A DNA stretch of 64,000 nt, from the NCBI GenBank assembly GCA_016708845.1, contig JADJFB010000019.1, positions 1-64,000 on the forward strand. The letters are read 5' to 3'. Of the stretch, positions 44,423-52,362 are shown in pieces; the stretch's first letter is position 1; every line of letters begins with the position of its first letter. The notes under the pieces were generated by a model that saw only the letters and a program-made list of their open reading frames with translations, had not been told where the DNA came from and made no database searches. A program made the position numbers and the translations under genes. Origin of the DNA: Bacteroidota bacterium. GTDB lineage: Bacteria; Bacteroidota; Bacteroidia; B-17B0; Aurantibacillaceae.

Positions 44423-45730
44423 ATGGGAATTTACAAAGACATCGTTGATAAGAAAGCTACAATAGCAGTTATTGGATTAGGATATGTTGGTTTACCAATT
44501 GCCTTAGCATTTGCTAAAAAAGTAAAAGTAATAGGTTTTGATATTAATGCGAAACGCGTTGATATGATGAACAAAGGAATTGATCCAAGTAACGAATTAA
44601 CTAAAAAAGATTTTGCTAATTCTGATATAACATTCACTCATAAATTGGAAGATTTAAAGAAAGCAAAGTTTTTTATTATAGCAGTTCCTACTCCTATTGA
44701 TGAACATAACTTGCCTGATTTAAAACCATTAATTGGTGCATCTACAACAGTTGGTAAAGTACTTAAAAAAGGAGATTACGTTGTTTATGAATCAACCGTT
44801 TATCCTGGTTGTACAGAAGATGATTGTATCCCGGTTTTAGAACGTGAATCAAAATTAAAATTCGTTAAAGATTTTAAAGTAGGTTACTCTCCTGAACGCA
44901 TTAATCCGGGTGATAAAGAACATACCATTACTAAAATTTTAAAAATTGTTTCTGGTTGCGATAAAGAAAGTTTAGAAGAAATTGCTAAAACTTACGAAAT
45001 TATTGTTGAGCCAGGAACTCACCGTGCTTCAAGCATTAAAGTTGCTGAAGCTGCTAAGATTATCGAAAACACTCAACGTGACGTAAACATTGCATTGATG
45101 AATGAGTTATCTATCATCTTTAATAAAATGAATATTAATACGTACGATGTTTTAGAAGCTGCAGGTACCAAATGGAATTTCTTGAAATTCTTCCCTGGTT
45201 TAGTTGGTGGACATTGCATTGGTGTAGATCCTTACTACTTAACTTACAAAGCAGAATCTCTTGGATATCATGCGCGTGTTATTAATAGCGGACGTTATGT
45301 AAATGATAGCATGGGTTATTATGTAGCTAAAAACTGCGTTAAGAAAATTATTGCTGCTGGAAAAAATATAAGCAAATCAAAAGTATTAATTATGGGCGCT
45401 ACCTTTAAAGAGGACGTAAGCGATATTCGTAATAGTAAAGTAGCTGACATTGTAAAAGAATTAAAATCGTTTGGTGTTAAGGTTGAAATTGTTGACCCAC
45501 ATGCTGATAGTGCTGAACTAAAACACGAATATGGTTTTGGTTTAAATAAATTAGCTAAAGGTTATGATGGAGTTATTGTTGCTGTTAATCACCAAGAATA
45601 TAAAACTTTAGATGAGAAATTCTTTAAATCAATTCTTTCTACTAAAGGTGTGATAGTTGATATCAAAGGAATGTATAAAAACAAAATGAAAGGCTTAACA
45701 TACTGGAGTCTTAAGCTTAAGATACTGTAG
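44423..45730 (+). CDS. Nucleotide-sugar dehydrogenase (WbpA/TviB/WbpO type)
   Basis: 435 residues, standard for UDP-hexosamine 6-dehydrogenases. IGLGYVGLPIALAFAK (about residues 17-32) is the NAD loop. VYESTVYPGCTEDDC, NTQRDVNIALMNELS and FPGLVGGHCIGVDPYYL hold the catalytic Cys (GGHCIGVDP) and Lys sites. ATFKEDVSDIRNSKV is the C-terminal UDP-binding part. It oxidises UDP-GlcNAc (or UDP-GalNAc) at C6 to the uronic acid. It ends the D-B-A set; an aminotransferase (WbpE) is not in the window. Confidence 0.92.
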   Translation: MGIYKDIVDKKATIAVIGLGYVGLPIALAFAKKVKVIGFDINAKRVDMMNKGIDPSNELTKKDFANSDITFTHKLEDLKKAKFFIIAVPTPIDEHNLPDLKPLIGASTTVGKVLKKGDYVVYESTVYPGCTEDDCIPVLERESKLKFVKDFKVGYSPERINPGDKEHTITKILKIVSGCDKESLEEIAKTYEIIVEPGTHRASSIKVAEAAKIIENTQRDVNIALMNELSIIFNKMNINTYDVLEAAGTKWNFLKFFPGLVGGHCIGVDPYYLTYKAESLGYHARVINSGRYVNDSMGYYVAKNCVKKIIAAGKNISKSKVLIMGATFKEDVSDIRNSKVADIVKELKSFGVKVEIVDPHADSAELKHEYGFGLNKLAKGYDGVIVAVNHQEYKTLDEKFFKSILSTKGVIVDIKGMYKNKMKGLTYWSLKLKIL

Positions 45731-45779
45731 ATTCACAATATAATATCATATTTTGCGTCTGTATCTTAAAATCAGTTTT

Positions 45780-46351
45780 ATGAAAAAAATATTATAAAAT
45801 CTATAACATTTTTTTTCATGTTTATTCTCTGTTATAAAACAGTTTATTCCTTAAAAAATGAAAAGCCTCCAGTTGGCTTAAATAAAAAAACGACATCATC
45901 TAAATGGCCATATCTTGGGTCATCTGTACCTAGCTATTTAGCATTAACAGGGGGCTTTGAAACCATAAGTTCTCATTATTATTTTATAGGTATAGCTTAC
46001 AGTTTTACAGGCTTAACGATAGACCCTCCAATTGGAGCTCTTGCAGGTTTTAGACTCTATTATAAACAAAATATGAACGATAAAACAAATTATTCATATG
46101 AATCGGATTTGTGCGTAATGGGTGGTATAACATTAGGTGTAAATTATAATTATAATAAAACTGGTGCAAATACTATTCATGGAGTAAAGCCTTTTGTAGG
46201 ATTTTCGGCATACCATGTTCAAATTTATTATGGATACAATTTTTACAAAAATAGCTTGGATACCGAAAAACAATTAACTCATCATAAATTTACAATGAGC
46301 ATTAATATTCCTACCTTTAGGCTCGATTCTAAAAAAAAGAAAAAAGACTAA
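45780..46351 (+). CDS. Exported protein, probable outer-membrane type (start frameshifted)
   Basis: The in-frame ATG at 45818 gives an odd start (MFILCYKTVYS). An ATG at 45780 leads to MKK but is out of frame by one base in the A7 run 45783-45789. Adding an A gives MKKNIIKSITFFFMFILCYK, a regular signal peptide joined to the frame. The mature part (about 165 residues) is beta-rich (YYFIGIAYSFTGLTIDPPIGALAGF; SDLCVMGGITLGVNYNYNKTG), like small outer-membrane barrels. No family recognised. Confidence 0.55.
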
Positions 46352-46364
46352 GCCTTTGCCGATT

Positions 46365-47018
46365 ATGAGCTACAAATTAAGCGGACTAAATACTGAACAA
46401 GAAAATTTATTGAATGATGGAAAATTACTTCCCTTAATGGAAGAGTTTTATACAATTCAGGGTGAAGGATTTAATACTGGTAAAGCAGCCTATTTTATTA
46501 GAATTGGCGGTTGTGATGTTGGTTGCCATTGGTGTGATGTGAAAGAGAGTTGGGACGCTAGTTTACATCCTTTAACTACAACCGAAAAAATTTTAGAAAA
46601 TGTTTTAGAAAGTAAAACACCTGCTGTAGTTGTTACAGGAGGTGAACCTCTAATTTATAATTTGGTTTATTTAACGAAACTGTTAAAGCAACATAACATA
46701 CAAACTTATATTGAAACTTCTGGCGCTTATCCTTTAAGTGGTAATTGGGATTGGATTTGTTTATCTCCTAAAAAAACCATGCTGCCAAAAGAAGAAAATT
46801 ATGTTGCAGCTCATGAACTAAAAATTATCGTATTCAATAAACATGATTTTATTTGGGCCGAAGAACAAGCCGCAAAAGTTGGTAAAGATTGCTTTTTGTA
46901 TTTACAACCTGAATGGAGTAAACGTAACGAGATAACGCCTTTAATAGTTGAGTATGTGAAACAAAATCCTCGTTGGATGATTTCCTTACAAACTCATAAG
47001 TATATTGATATTCCATAG
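46365..47018 (+). CDS. queE: 7-carboxy-7-deazaguanine synthase
   Basis: From the ATG at 46365 the product is about 217 residues. It is a radical SAM enzyme forming 7-carboxy-7-deazaguanine from 6-carboxytetrahydropterin in queuosine synthesis. IRIGGCDVGCHWCDVKE holds the C-x3-C-x2-C iron-sulfur motif, and YTIQGEGFNTGKAAYFIR is the family's substrate-binding start. PAVVVTGGEPL is the GGE motif. Other que genes are not in this window. The ATG is chosen over a TTG 9 bases upstream. Confidence 0.93.
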   Translation: MSYKLSGLNTEQENLLNDGKLLPLMEEFYTIQGEGFNTGKAAYFIRIGGCDVGCHWCDVKESWDASLHPLTTTEKILENVLESKTPAVVVTGGEPLIYNLVYLTKLLKQHNIQTYIETSGAYPLSGNWDWICLSPKKTMLPKEENYVAAHELKIIVFNKHDFIWAEEQAAKVGKDCFLYLQPEWSKRNEITPLIVEYVKQNPRWMISLQTHKYIDIP

Positions 47019-47045
47019 GAACATTTATTGAAAATTAAACAAATT

Positions 47046-47061
47046 CCTCCTTTGAAGGAGG
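47046..47061. repeat. Palindrome CCTCCTT-TG-AAGGAGG
   Basis: A 7-bp perfect stem with a 2-base loop in the gap before the GNAT gene start at 47082. This is a common type of short palindrome in Bacteroidota gaps. A TTG-started frame crosses it but the ATG at 47082 is a better gene start. Confidence 0.5.
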
Positions 47062-47081
47062 TGACCGCAGTCGAGAATGTC

Positions 47082-47627
47082 ATGCAAAATCTATCAATCA
47101 TAACAAATCGTTTAATCATTAGAAATCTAGTGATAACAGATTTAGATAATTTTCATCAATACCGTTCAAATCCTGAAGTAACCAAATACCAAGGCTTTGA
47201 TGTAATGACAAAAGAAGCTTGCACTGATTTCATCCATTCACAAGCAGATAAAGAATTTGGCAAACCAGGTCAGTGGATTCAATACGCTATTGAAAACAAA
47301 GAAACCAACCAATTGATTGGAGATTGCGCTATAAAACTAGACCAATATGATGTTAGATTAGCGGAAGTAGGAATGACGATTTCTGATTTACATCAAAAAA
47401 ATGGCTATGCTAAAGAAGCACTAACTTGTGTTTTAGACTGGTTATTTGAAACTCAAAACATTCATAGAGTTACAGAAATTGTAGATGCTGAAAATCTAGC
47501 TTCTATTAATTTATTAAAAAGCCTTAACTTTAAACAAGAAGGGCATTTTATAGAAAACATTTTCTTTAAAGGGAAATGGGGAAGTGAATTTCAATATGCT
47601 ATGTTAAAACGTGAATGGAAAAAATAA
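47082..47627 (+). CDS. GNAT family N-acetyltransferase (RimJ/RimL type)
   Basis: 181 residues from the ATG at 47082, MQNLSIITNRLIIRNLVITDLDNFHQYRS. The opening is the Acetyltransf_3 pattern (T-x-R-L-I-I-R-x-L). TISDLHQKNGYAKEALTCVLDWLFETQNIHRVTEIVDAENLAS holds the acetyl-CoA loop and the following helix. The acceptor is unknown. It is 63 bases past queE and 5 before the next start, so the latter two are likely coupled. Confidence 0.85.
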   Translation: MQNLSIITNRLIIRNLVITDLDNFHQYRSNPEVTKYQGFDVMTKEACTDFIHSQADKEFGKPGQWIQYAIENKETNQLIGDCAIKLDQYDVRLAEVGMTISDLHQKNGYAKEALTCVLDWLFETQNIHRVTEIVDAENLASINLLKSLNFKQEGHFIENIFFKGKWGSEFQYAMLKREWKK

Positions 47628-47632
47628 ATAAT

Positions 47633-48574
47633 ATGAAAAAAATACTTTGTATAGATTCAAATCACGATGTATTACATGAAACTTTGATCGACGCTGGTTT
47701 TCAGTGTGATTTATTTTGGAACAAATCAAAAGAAGAATTAATTCAATTACTTCCCAATTACCACGGCGCAGTCATCAGAAGTAAATTCAAATTCACTAAA
47801 GAGGTTTTAGATTTAGCTATCAATTTAAAATGTATTGGTCGCGTTGGCGCTGGCATGGAAAACATTGATGTTGACTATGCCAAAAGCAAAGGAATAACCT
47901 GTGTGAGTGCTCCCGAAGGAAATCGTGATGCCGTTGGAGAACATGCTTTAGGAATGTTATTAATGCTCATGAATCATTTAAAACGCAGTGATCATGAAGT
48001 TAGAAACAGTATTTGGAAACGTGCTGAAAATCGCGGGCACGAAATAGCTGGCAGAACTATTGGAATTATTGGTTACGGAAATATGGGATCGGCATTTGCA
48101 AAAAAGTTGAAAGGCTTTGATTGCGAAATTTTAGTGTATGACAAATATAAAACAGGCATTGTTGGCGAACACATCAAAGAATCATCATTATATGAAATAT
48201 ACGAAAAAGCAGATGTGGTGAGTATTCATTTACCCTTAACTCAAGAAACTAACAATTACATTGACGATAATTTTATCTCTCAGTTTAAAAAGAATATATA
48301 TATCATCAACACGGCGCGTGGCAAATGCTTAAATACAACCGACCTAGTTAAACACCTGAAAACAGGCAAAGTAATTGGTGCGTGTTTAGACGTTTTAGAA
48401 TACGAATCTGTTTCCTTTGAAAACATTGATACTACTACCCTACCCGAACCGATGCAATATTTATTAAAAAGCGAACATGTGATTTTAACACCTCATATTG
48501 CTGGCTGGACGCATGAATCCAATTATAAAATGAGTAAAATAATTGCTGATAAAATGATTGCTATTTTAAAATAA
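47633..48574 (+). CDS. D-2-hydroxyacid dehydrogenase (phosphoglycerate dehydrogenase-like)
   Basis: 313 residues from the ATG at 47633; a second ATG 18 bases upstream lies within the preceding gene. The NAD-binding GYGNMGSAFA, the RVGAGMENIDVDYAKSKGI segment, and STHIAG-like TPHIAGWTHESN close to the end match the SerA/LdhA/GyaR family, with catalytic Arg, Glu and His. It could make 3-phosphohydroxypyruvate or reduce glyoxylate or other 2-keto acids. It lacks an ACT domain, so it is the short form. No serC or serB lies beside it. Confidence 0.85.
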   Translation: MKKILCIDSNHDVLHETLIDAGFQCDLFWNKSKEELIQLLPNYHGAVIRSKFKFTKEVLDLAINLKCIGRVGAGMENIDVDYAKSKGITCVSAPEGNRDAVGEHALGMLLMLMNHLKRSDHEVRNSIWKRAENRGHEIAGRTIGIIGYGNMGSAFAKKLKGFDCEILVYDKYKTGIVGEHIKESSLYEIYEKADVVSIHLPLTQETNNYIDDNFISQFKKNIYIINTARGKCLNTTDLVKHLKTGKVIGACLDVLEYESVSFENIDTTTLPEPMQYLLKSEHVILTPHIAGWTHESNYKMSKIIADKMIAILK

Positions 48575-48592
48575 ACGATCTATGATTAAATA

Positions 48593-49249
48593 ATGAAAAA
48601 ATATCTATTCAATATCTTACTCTTATTAATAAGTACTTTATTACTTAATAGTTGCGCCACTAGACTTCCAGTTGAAAAAGGAACATTTAAAGAAACCAAT
48701 TTGGTAGAACTCATTAAATTAGATTCAACGATCAAATTAGATATAAGATACGCAACCAAAAATAACTTTGTTGGTCAGCCAGTTTACAAAGAAGCTAGAG
48801 CCTTTTTACAAAAAGATGCTGCCGATGCATTAAAGAAAGTAAACTCAAAAATACACACACTTGGTTATGGATTATTAGTATTTGATGGCTACCGACCGTG
48901 GGATGTCACAAAACTATTTTATGATGTCACATCAAAAGAAAATAAAAAATTTGTAGCAGATCCAAAAGAAGGCTCACGTCATAATAGAGGCTGCGCCATT
49001 GATTTGAGCTTATATGATTTAGTAACTAAAAAAGAAATTGAAATGCCTGGCGCATACGATGAAATGACTGATCGTTCATACTTTGATTATACTGGAGGAA
49101 CAGAAGAACAGCGTAAAGCCAGAGATTTATTAATTGCAGCAATGCAAGAAGAAGGTTTCACTGTTTATAAATACGAATGGTGGCATTTTGACTATAAAGA
49201 CTGGCAACAGTATAGAATCACAAATATGCCTTTTTCAGAGATAAAATAA
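48593..49249 (+). CDS. D-Ala-D-Ala dipeptidase, VanX/DdpX-like lipoprotein
   Basis: 218 residues. Lipobox LLNSC with Cys21 suggests a lipoprotein. Zn ligands appear in SRHNRGCAIDLSL (residues 128-140, S-x-H-x-x-G-x-A-x-D with His130 and Asp137), and EWWHFDY at about 199-205 gives the catalytic Glu and second His. FDGYRPWD is the substrate-binding motif. M15D peptidases cut D-Ala-D-Ala to free D-Ala. Without vancomycin-resistance genes nearby, a role in recycling cell-wall dipeptide in the periplasm is likelier. Confidence 0.88.
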   Translation: MKKYLFNILLLLISTLLLNSCATRLPVEKGTFKETNLVELIKLDSTIKLDIRYATKNNFVGQPVYKEARAFLQKDAADALKKVNSKIHTLGYGLLVFDGYRPWDVTKLFYDVTSKENKKFVADPKEGSRHNRGCAIDLSLYDLVTKKEIEMPGAYDEMTDRSYFDYTGGTEEQRKARDLLIAAMQEEGFTVYKYEWWHFDYKDWQQYRITNMPFSEIK

Positions 49250-49304
49250 ATTTTGCCTATCTCATCCTAACACACTATCTTGGCTGCTCAAAAAACAACC
49301 CATT

Positions 49305-49856
49305 ATGGCTACAACATCTGATTTATCAAGAAACGCATTTATAAGATACAATAACGAATTAGTTCAAGTATTAGATTATGATCATATTACTCCAGGAAAA
49401 GGAAATGCGATTTATTCTTGCAAATGCCGTAATGTAGAGACTGGTAAACAAAGTGAGATTCGTTTCCGTTCGGGCGAAAAAATTGATTTAATTAGAGTGG
49501 ATGAGTACGAAATGCAATACCTTTTTACAGAAGGAGATTTTTTAGTTTGTATGAATCAAGAAACATACGATCAATTACATATACCTAAAATTTTATTTGC
49601 AGATAGCATTCAGTTTTTACAAGAAGGTATGGTATTAAAAATTCGTTTTGATGAAAACGACAAGCCTTTAAATGGTTTATTACCTCAATATGTTGAATTA
49701 GAAGTAACCTATACAGAAGAAGGTGTGAAAGGAAAATCAGTAAAAACGGCTGAATTAGAAGGTGGTGTTAAAATTCAAGTTCCAATTTTTGTGGTAAACG
49801 GTGATAAATTAAAAATAAATACTGAAACAGGCGAATACGTAGAACGCGTAAAATAA
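49305..49856 (+). CDS. efp: Elongation factor P
   Basis: 183 residues, close to the standard 185-190. It helps ribosomes through polyproline stretches. The loop HITPGKGNAIYSCKCRNVETG carries Lys32 in PGKGNA, the modification-site position. The three beta-barrel domains are intact, ending KLKINTETGEYVERV. No EpmA/EpmB-type modifier is adjacent. A strong terminator follows at 49876-49909. Confidence 0.96.
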   Translation: MATTSDLSRNAFIRYNNELVQVLDYDHITPGKGNAIYSCKCRNVETGKQSEIRFRSGEKIDLIRVDEYEMQYLFTEGDFLVCMNQETYDQLHIPKILFADSIQFLQEGMVLKIRFDENDKPLNGLLPQYVELEVTYTEEGVKGKSVKTAELEGGVKIQVPIFVVNGDKLKINTETGEYVERVK

Positions 49857-49875
49857 ATTCAATATTCAGATTACT

Positions 49876-49909
49876 AAAAGCCTTCTGCCAGCTGGCGGAA
49901 GGCTTTTTT
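49876..49909. terminator. Bidirectional terminator between efp and the helicase gene
   Basis: AAAAGCCTTCTGCCAG pairs with CTGGCGGAAGGCTTTT (49876-49907) through the palindrome CCAGCTGG, with one G-U pair. As on the left and Ts on the right fit both directions. The core is the same GCCAGCTGGCGGA palindrome seen in the 9485-9690 repeat region. Confidence 0.9.
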
Positions 49910-49919
49910 AATTTAAAAT

Positions 49920-52250
49920 CTACTCTTTCTTCAAATGCTTTTGAGTTGCTAGTGTAAATCTAATTTCGGAGTACGAATAATCATCCCCTAACTCTAGCTT
50001 TAATGGTGTTAATTTATTTTCACCTTCAATTTTTTTGGATGCTTCAATAATCACATCAAATTTTTCTTTAGTAACAAATTGTGAAACTGGAATCATTCCT
50101 AAACTCACATAATGTGCTAAATGTCCTTCAATAGTGGTAATCGCAAAACCTCTAGCTTCTGCAATTTCAAAGATTGTTTTGCCCTCTTTGTATAAAGCAA
50201 AGCTCAACTCTTTGGTATCTGGTTTTACTGCTTTTACTTTTTTGGTGTCTGAGCCTGTCGAAGACTCTTTTTTTGCTTTTTTGCCCTTCTTGGTTGCTGA
50301 GCGTGCCGAAGCCCTTTCTTCAAATGCCGCTTTCTCGGTTATGGCTATCGTTTGTCTTACTAACTCTAATCGTTCGTTTTGATTGGCATTAAATTTTAAT
50401 TGTTGTTTATTAAACTCAACATTATTTAATACATTATCAATCACCGTTGATACTTTATCTAATTGCTGTAAATGCTTATACAACAAACCTTCCAACTCTA
50501 ATAATTCTTCTAAATAGGTTTTAATTTGTTTTTCTTCCTTTAGTAATTCGATATGTACTAAAATAGATTTCGACAATTCTTTTAAAATAGGATAAAAATA
50601 ATTTTTAGCAGCAACATGTCTAGCACTTACAGTTTGCAAGTAATCCTCTGCCCTACTTTCAAAAATCTGCATCAACTGATTACTAAATTTGTCTGCATTT
50701 AGTTTTAAGGGTTCAAATTTCTCAATTAACTCTTTTGCCCAAGCCTGATGCTTTTGTTTATTCGATTTATTCTCGGCCATATTATAACTCGCCTCATGAT
50801 TTCTAAGACAAGTATATAACCAAACAAAATCGTAGGCTTTCAAGGTATAACCTTTCAAAAACAAAACAGTTTCCTGATCAATTAATCGCTTTACTTCTTC
50901 ATTTTTGGGTTTATTCTCTGCATAATCTACCAAAGTTTTATCTTGTGAAATGGCATTAAATTGAATAGGAGCTGTTAACACCAAACCATCTAATGATTTT
51001 AAACGTGATAAAGCCACATAAACCTGCCCAGGCGCAAAAGCACGATTAATATCTAAAATTGCTTTTTCAAACGTCAAGCCCTGACTTTTATGAACTGTAA
51101 TGGCCCAAGCTAATTTAATAGGATATTGAATAAAAGTTCCTATTTCGGTTTCATCAATTTCATTAGTAACAGAATTCAATTCGTATTTAATGTTTTTCCA
51201 TTGATAATGTTCTAATAAAAATGGTTTGGTTCCATCTCTAAAATCAATCTCAATTTCTTTATCACTCAATGACGAAACAACCCCAATTTTCCCATTAAAA
51301 TATTGCTGTTTTCCACTCACATCATTTTTAATAAACATAATTTGAGCACCCAGTTTCAGTTCTAAATAAGATTCTACAGGATAGGCATATTCATTAAACT
51401 CCCCATCAATGTTTGCACTAAAAAAGTAGGATTTTCCTTTTAGTTCTTGTAACGCCGACCTATTCAATGTATCAGCCTTATTATTGTGAGTAGTTAGGGT
51501 GATTGTATTTAAAGCAGAAGTAACATCAAAATTTGGCTTGTAGTAGGAGTTTAATAAATCAATATTAGCTTGTGTAACCTTGTTATTTCTCAAGTTATTC
51601 AACAAGTCAATAAAGGTATTATCTGACTGACGGTATATTTTATCTAATTCAATGTAGACTGGTTTTTCGTTTCTTAAAACTTGAGCGTCAAAAAAGTAAA
51701 TGCTACTGTAATAATTGCGTAAAACGTTCCATTCTTCTTCTTTTACAACTGGAGGCAATTGCATTAAATCTCCAATAAACAATACCTGAACTCCGCCAAA
51801 GGGTTTATGTTGCTGACGACGAATACTTTTTAATACAAAATCAATGGTGTCTAATAAATCTGCTCTAAGCATACTTACTTCATCAATAATTAACAATTCT
51901 AATTCCTGAAGAAGTTTTCGCTTTTGGTCGCGCATATTTAAATGCTTAACCATGGTGTAGGGTGTGTTTATTTTGGTAGTTGTATTCTCAATTTTATAGC
52001 TACTATCTGGAATAAAACAGCCAAAAGGGACTCCAAATTGCGAATGAATGGTAACTCCACCTGCATTAATGGCTGCAATACCTGTGGGCGCTACAATAAT
52101 GGCATTTTTGTGGGTATGTTCTATGATTTTACGTAAAAAAGTAGTTTTCCCTGTTCCTGCCTTTCCTGTTAAAAAAACAGGCTTATTGGTTTGATTAATA
52201 CATTTTGCTGCAAGTTCGGCAGGGCTTAGATTTATGAGGGATTTATCCAT
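49920..52250 (-). CDS. Pif1-like DNA helicase with C-terminal helix-turn-helix
   Basis: 776 residues. Walker A GKAGTGKT at residues 29-36, Walker B LLIIDEVSMLRADLLD, and SF1 motifs GDLMQLPPV, YRQSDNTFIDLL and AWAITVHKSQGLTFEKAI, which place it in the Pif1/RecD-like group. Such 5'-3' helicases unwind G-quadruplexes and fork structures. A linker (about residues 645-680) is Lys/Ser-rich and carries two copies of a dispersed repeat at the DNA level (50244-50313). The last 100 residues form an HTH_40-like domain (FALYKEGKTIFEIAEARGFAITTIEGHLAHYVS). The ATG at 52248-52250 fits. Confidence 0.9.
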   Translation of the reverse strand: MDKSLINLSPAELAAKCINQTNKPVFLTGKAGTGKTTFLRKIIEHTHKNAIIVAPTGIAAINAGGVTIHSQFGVPFGCFIPDSSYKIENTTTKINTPYTMVKHLNMRDQKRKLLQELELLIIDEVSMLRADLLDTIDFVLKSIRRQQHKPFGGVQVLFIGDLMQLPPVVKEEEWNVLRNYYSSIYFFDAQVLRNEKPVYIELDKIYRQSDNTFIDLLNNLRNNKVTQANIDLLNSYYKPNFDVTSALNTITLTTHNNKADTLNRSALQELKGKSYFFSANIDGEFNEYAYPVESYLELKLGAQIMFIKNDVSGKQQYFNGKIGVVSSLSDKEIEIDFRDGTKPFLLEHYQWKNIKYELNSVTNEIDETEIGTFIQYPIKLAWAITVHKSQGLTFEKAILDINRAFAPGQVYVALSRLKSLDGLVLTAPIQFNAISQDKTLVDYAENKPKNEEVKRLIDQETVLFLKGYTLKAYDFVWLYTCLRNHEASYNMAENKSNKQKHQAWAKELIEKFEPLKLNADKFSNQLMQIFESRAEDYLQTVSARHVAAKNYFYPILKELSKSILVHIELLKEEKQIKTYLEELLELEGLLYKHLQQLDKVSTVIDNVLNNVEFNKQQLKFNANQNERLELVRQTIAITEKAAFEERASARSATKKGKKAKKESSTGSDTKKVKAVKPDTKELSFALYKEGKTIFEIAEARGFAITTIEGHLAHYVSLGMIPVSQFVTKEKFDVIIEASKKIEGENKLTPLKLELGDDYSYSEIRFTLATQKHLKKE
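50244..50313. repeat. Two in-frame copies of a dispersed repeat inside the helicase gene
   Basis: GGTGTCTGAGCCTGTCGAAGA (50244-50264) and GGTTGCTGAGCGTGCCGAAG (50292-50311) are near-identical and 48 bases apart, so they preserve frame. They resemble the CTGAGCG(AA)GTCGAAG core of family A repeats. They encode the Ser/Lys/Ala-rich linker (RSATKK and SSTGSDTKK). Confidence 0.6.
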
Positions 52251-52362
52251 TATTTAATACAAAAATAGCGCTTTTATAAAATATTCAATTGATATTTGTT
52301 AAATAGTTAATATTTAGTATCTTGCGTACTTGTCCTGCAAAACATCTTTTAATTAAAATACT

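Noticed and set aside
50134..50392. Plus-strand open frames of 72-82 residues inside the helicase gene
   Set aside because: They lie antisense within a clear Pif1-like helicase coding region.
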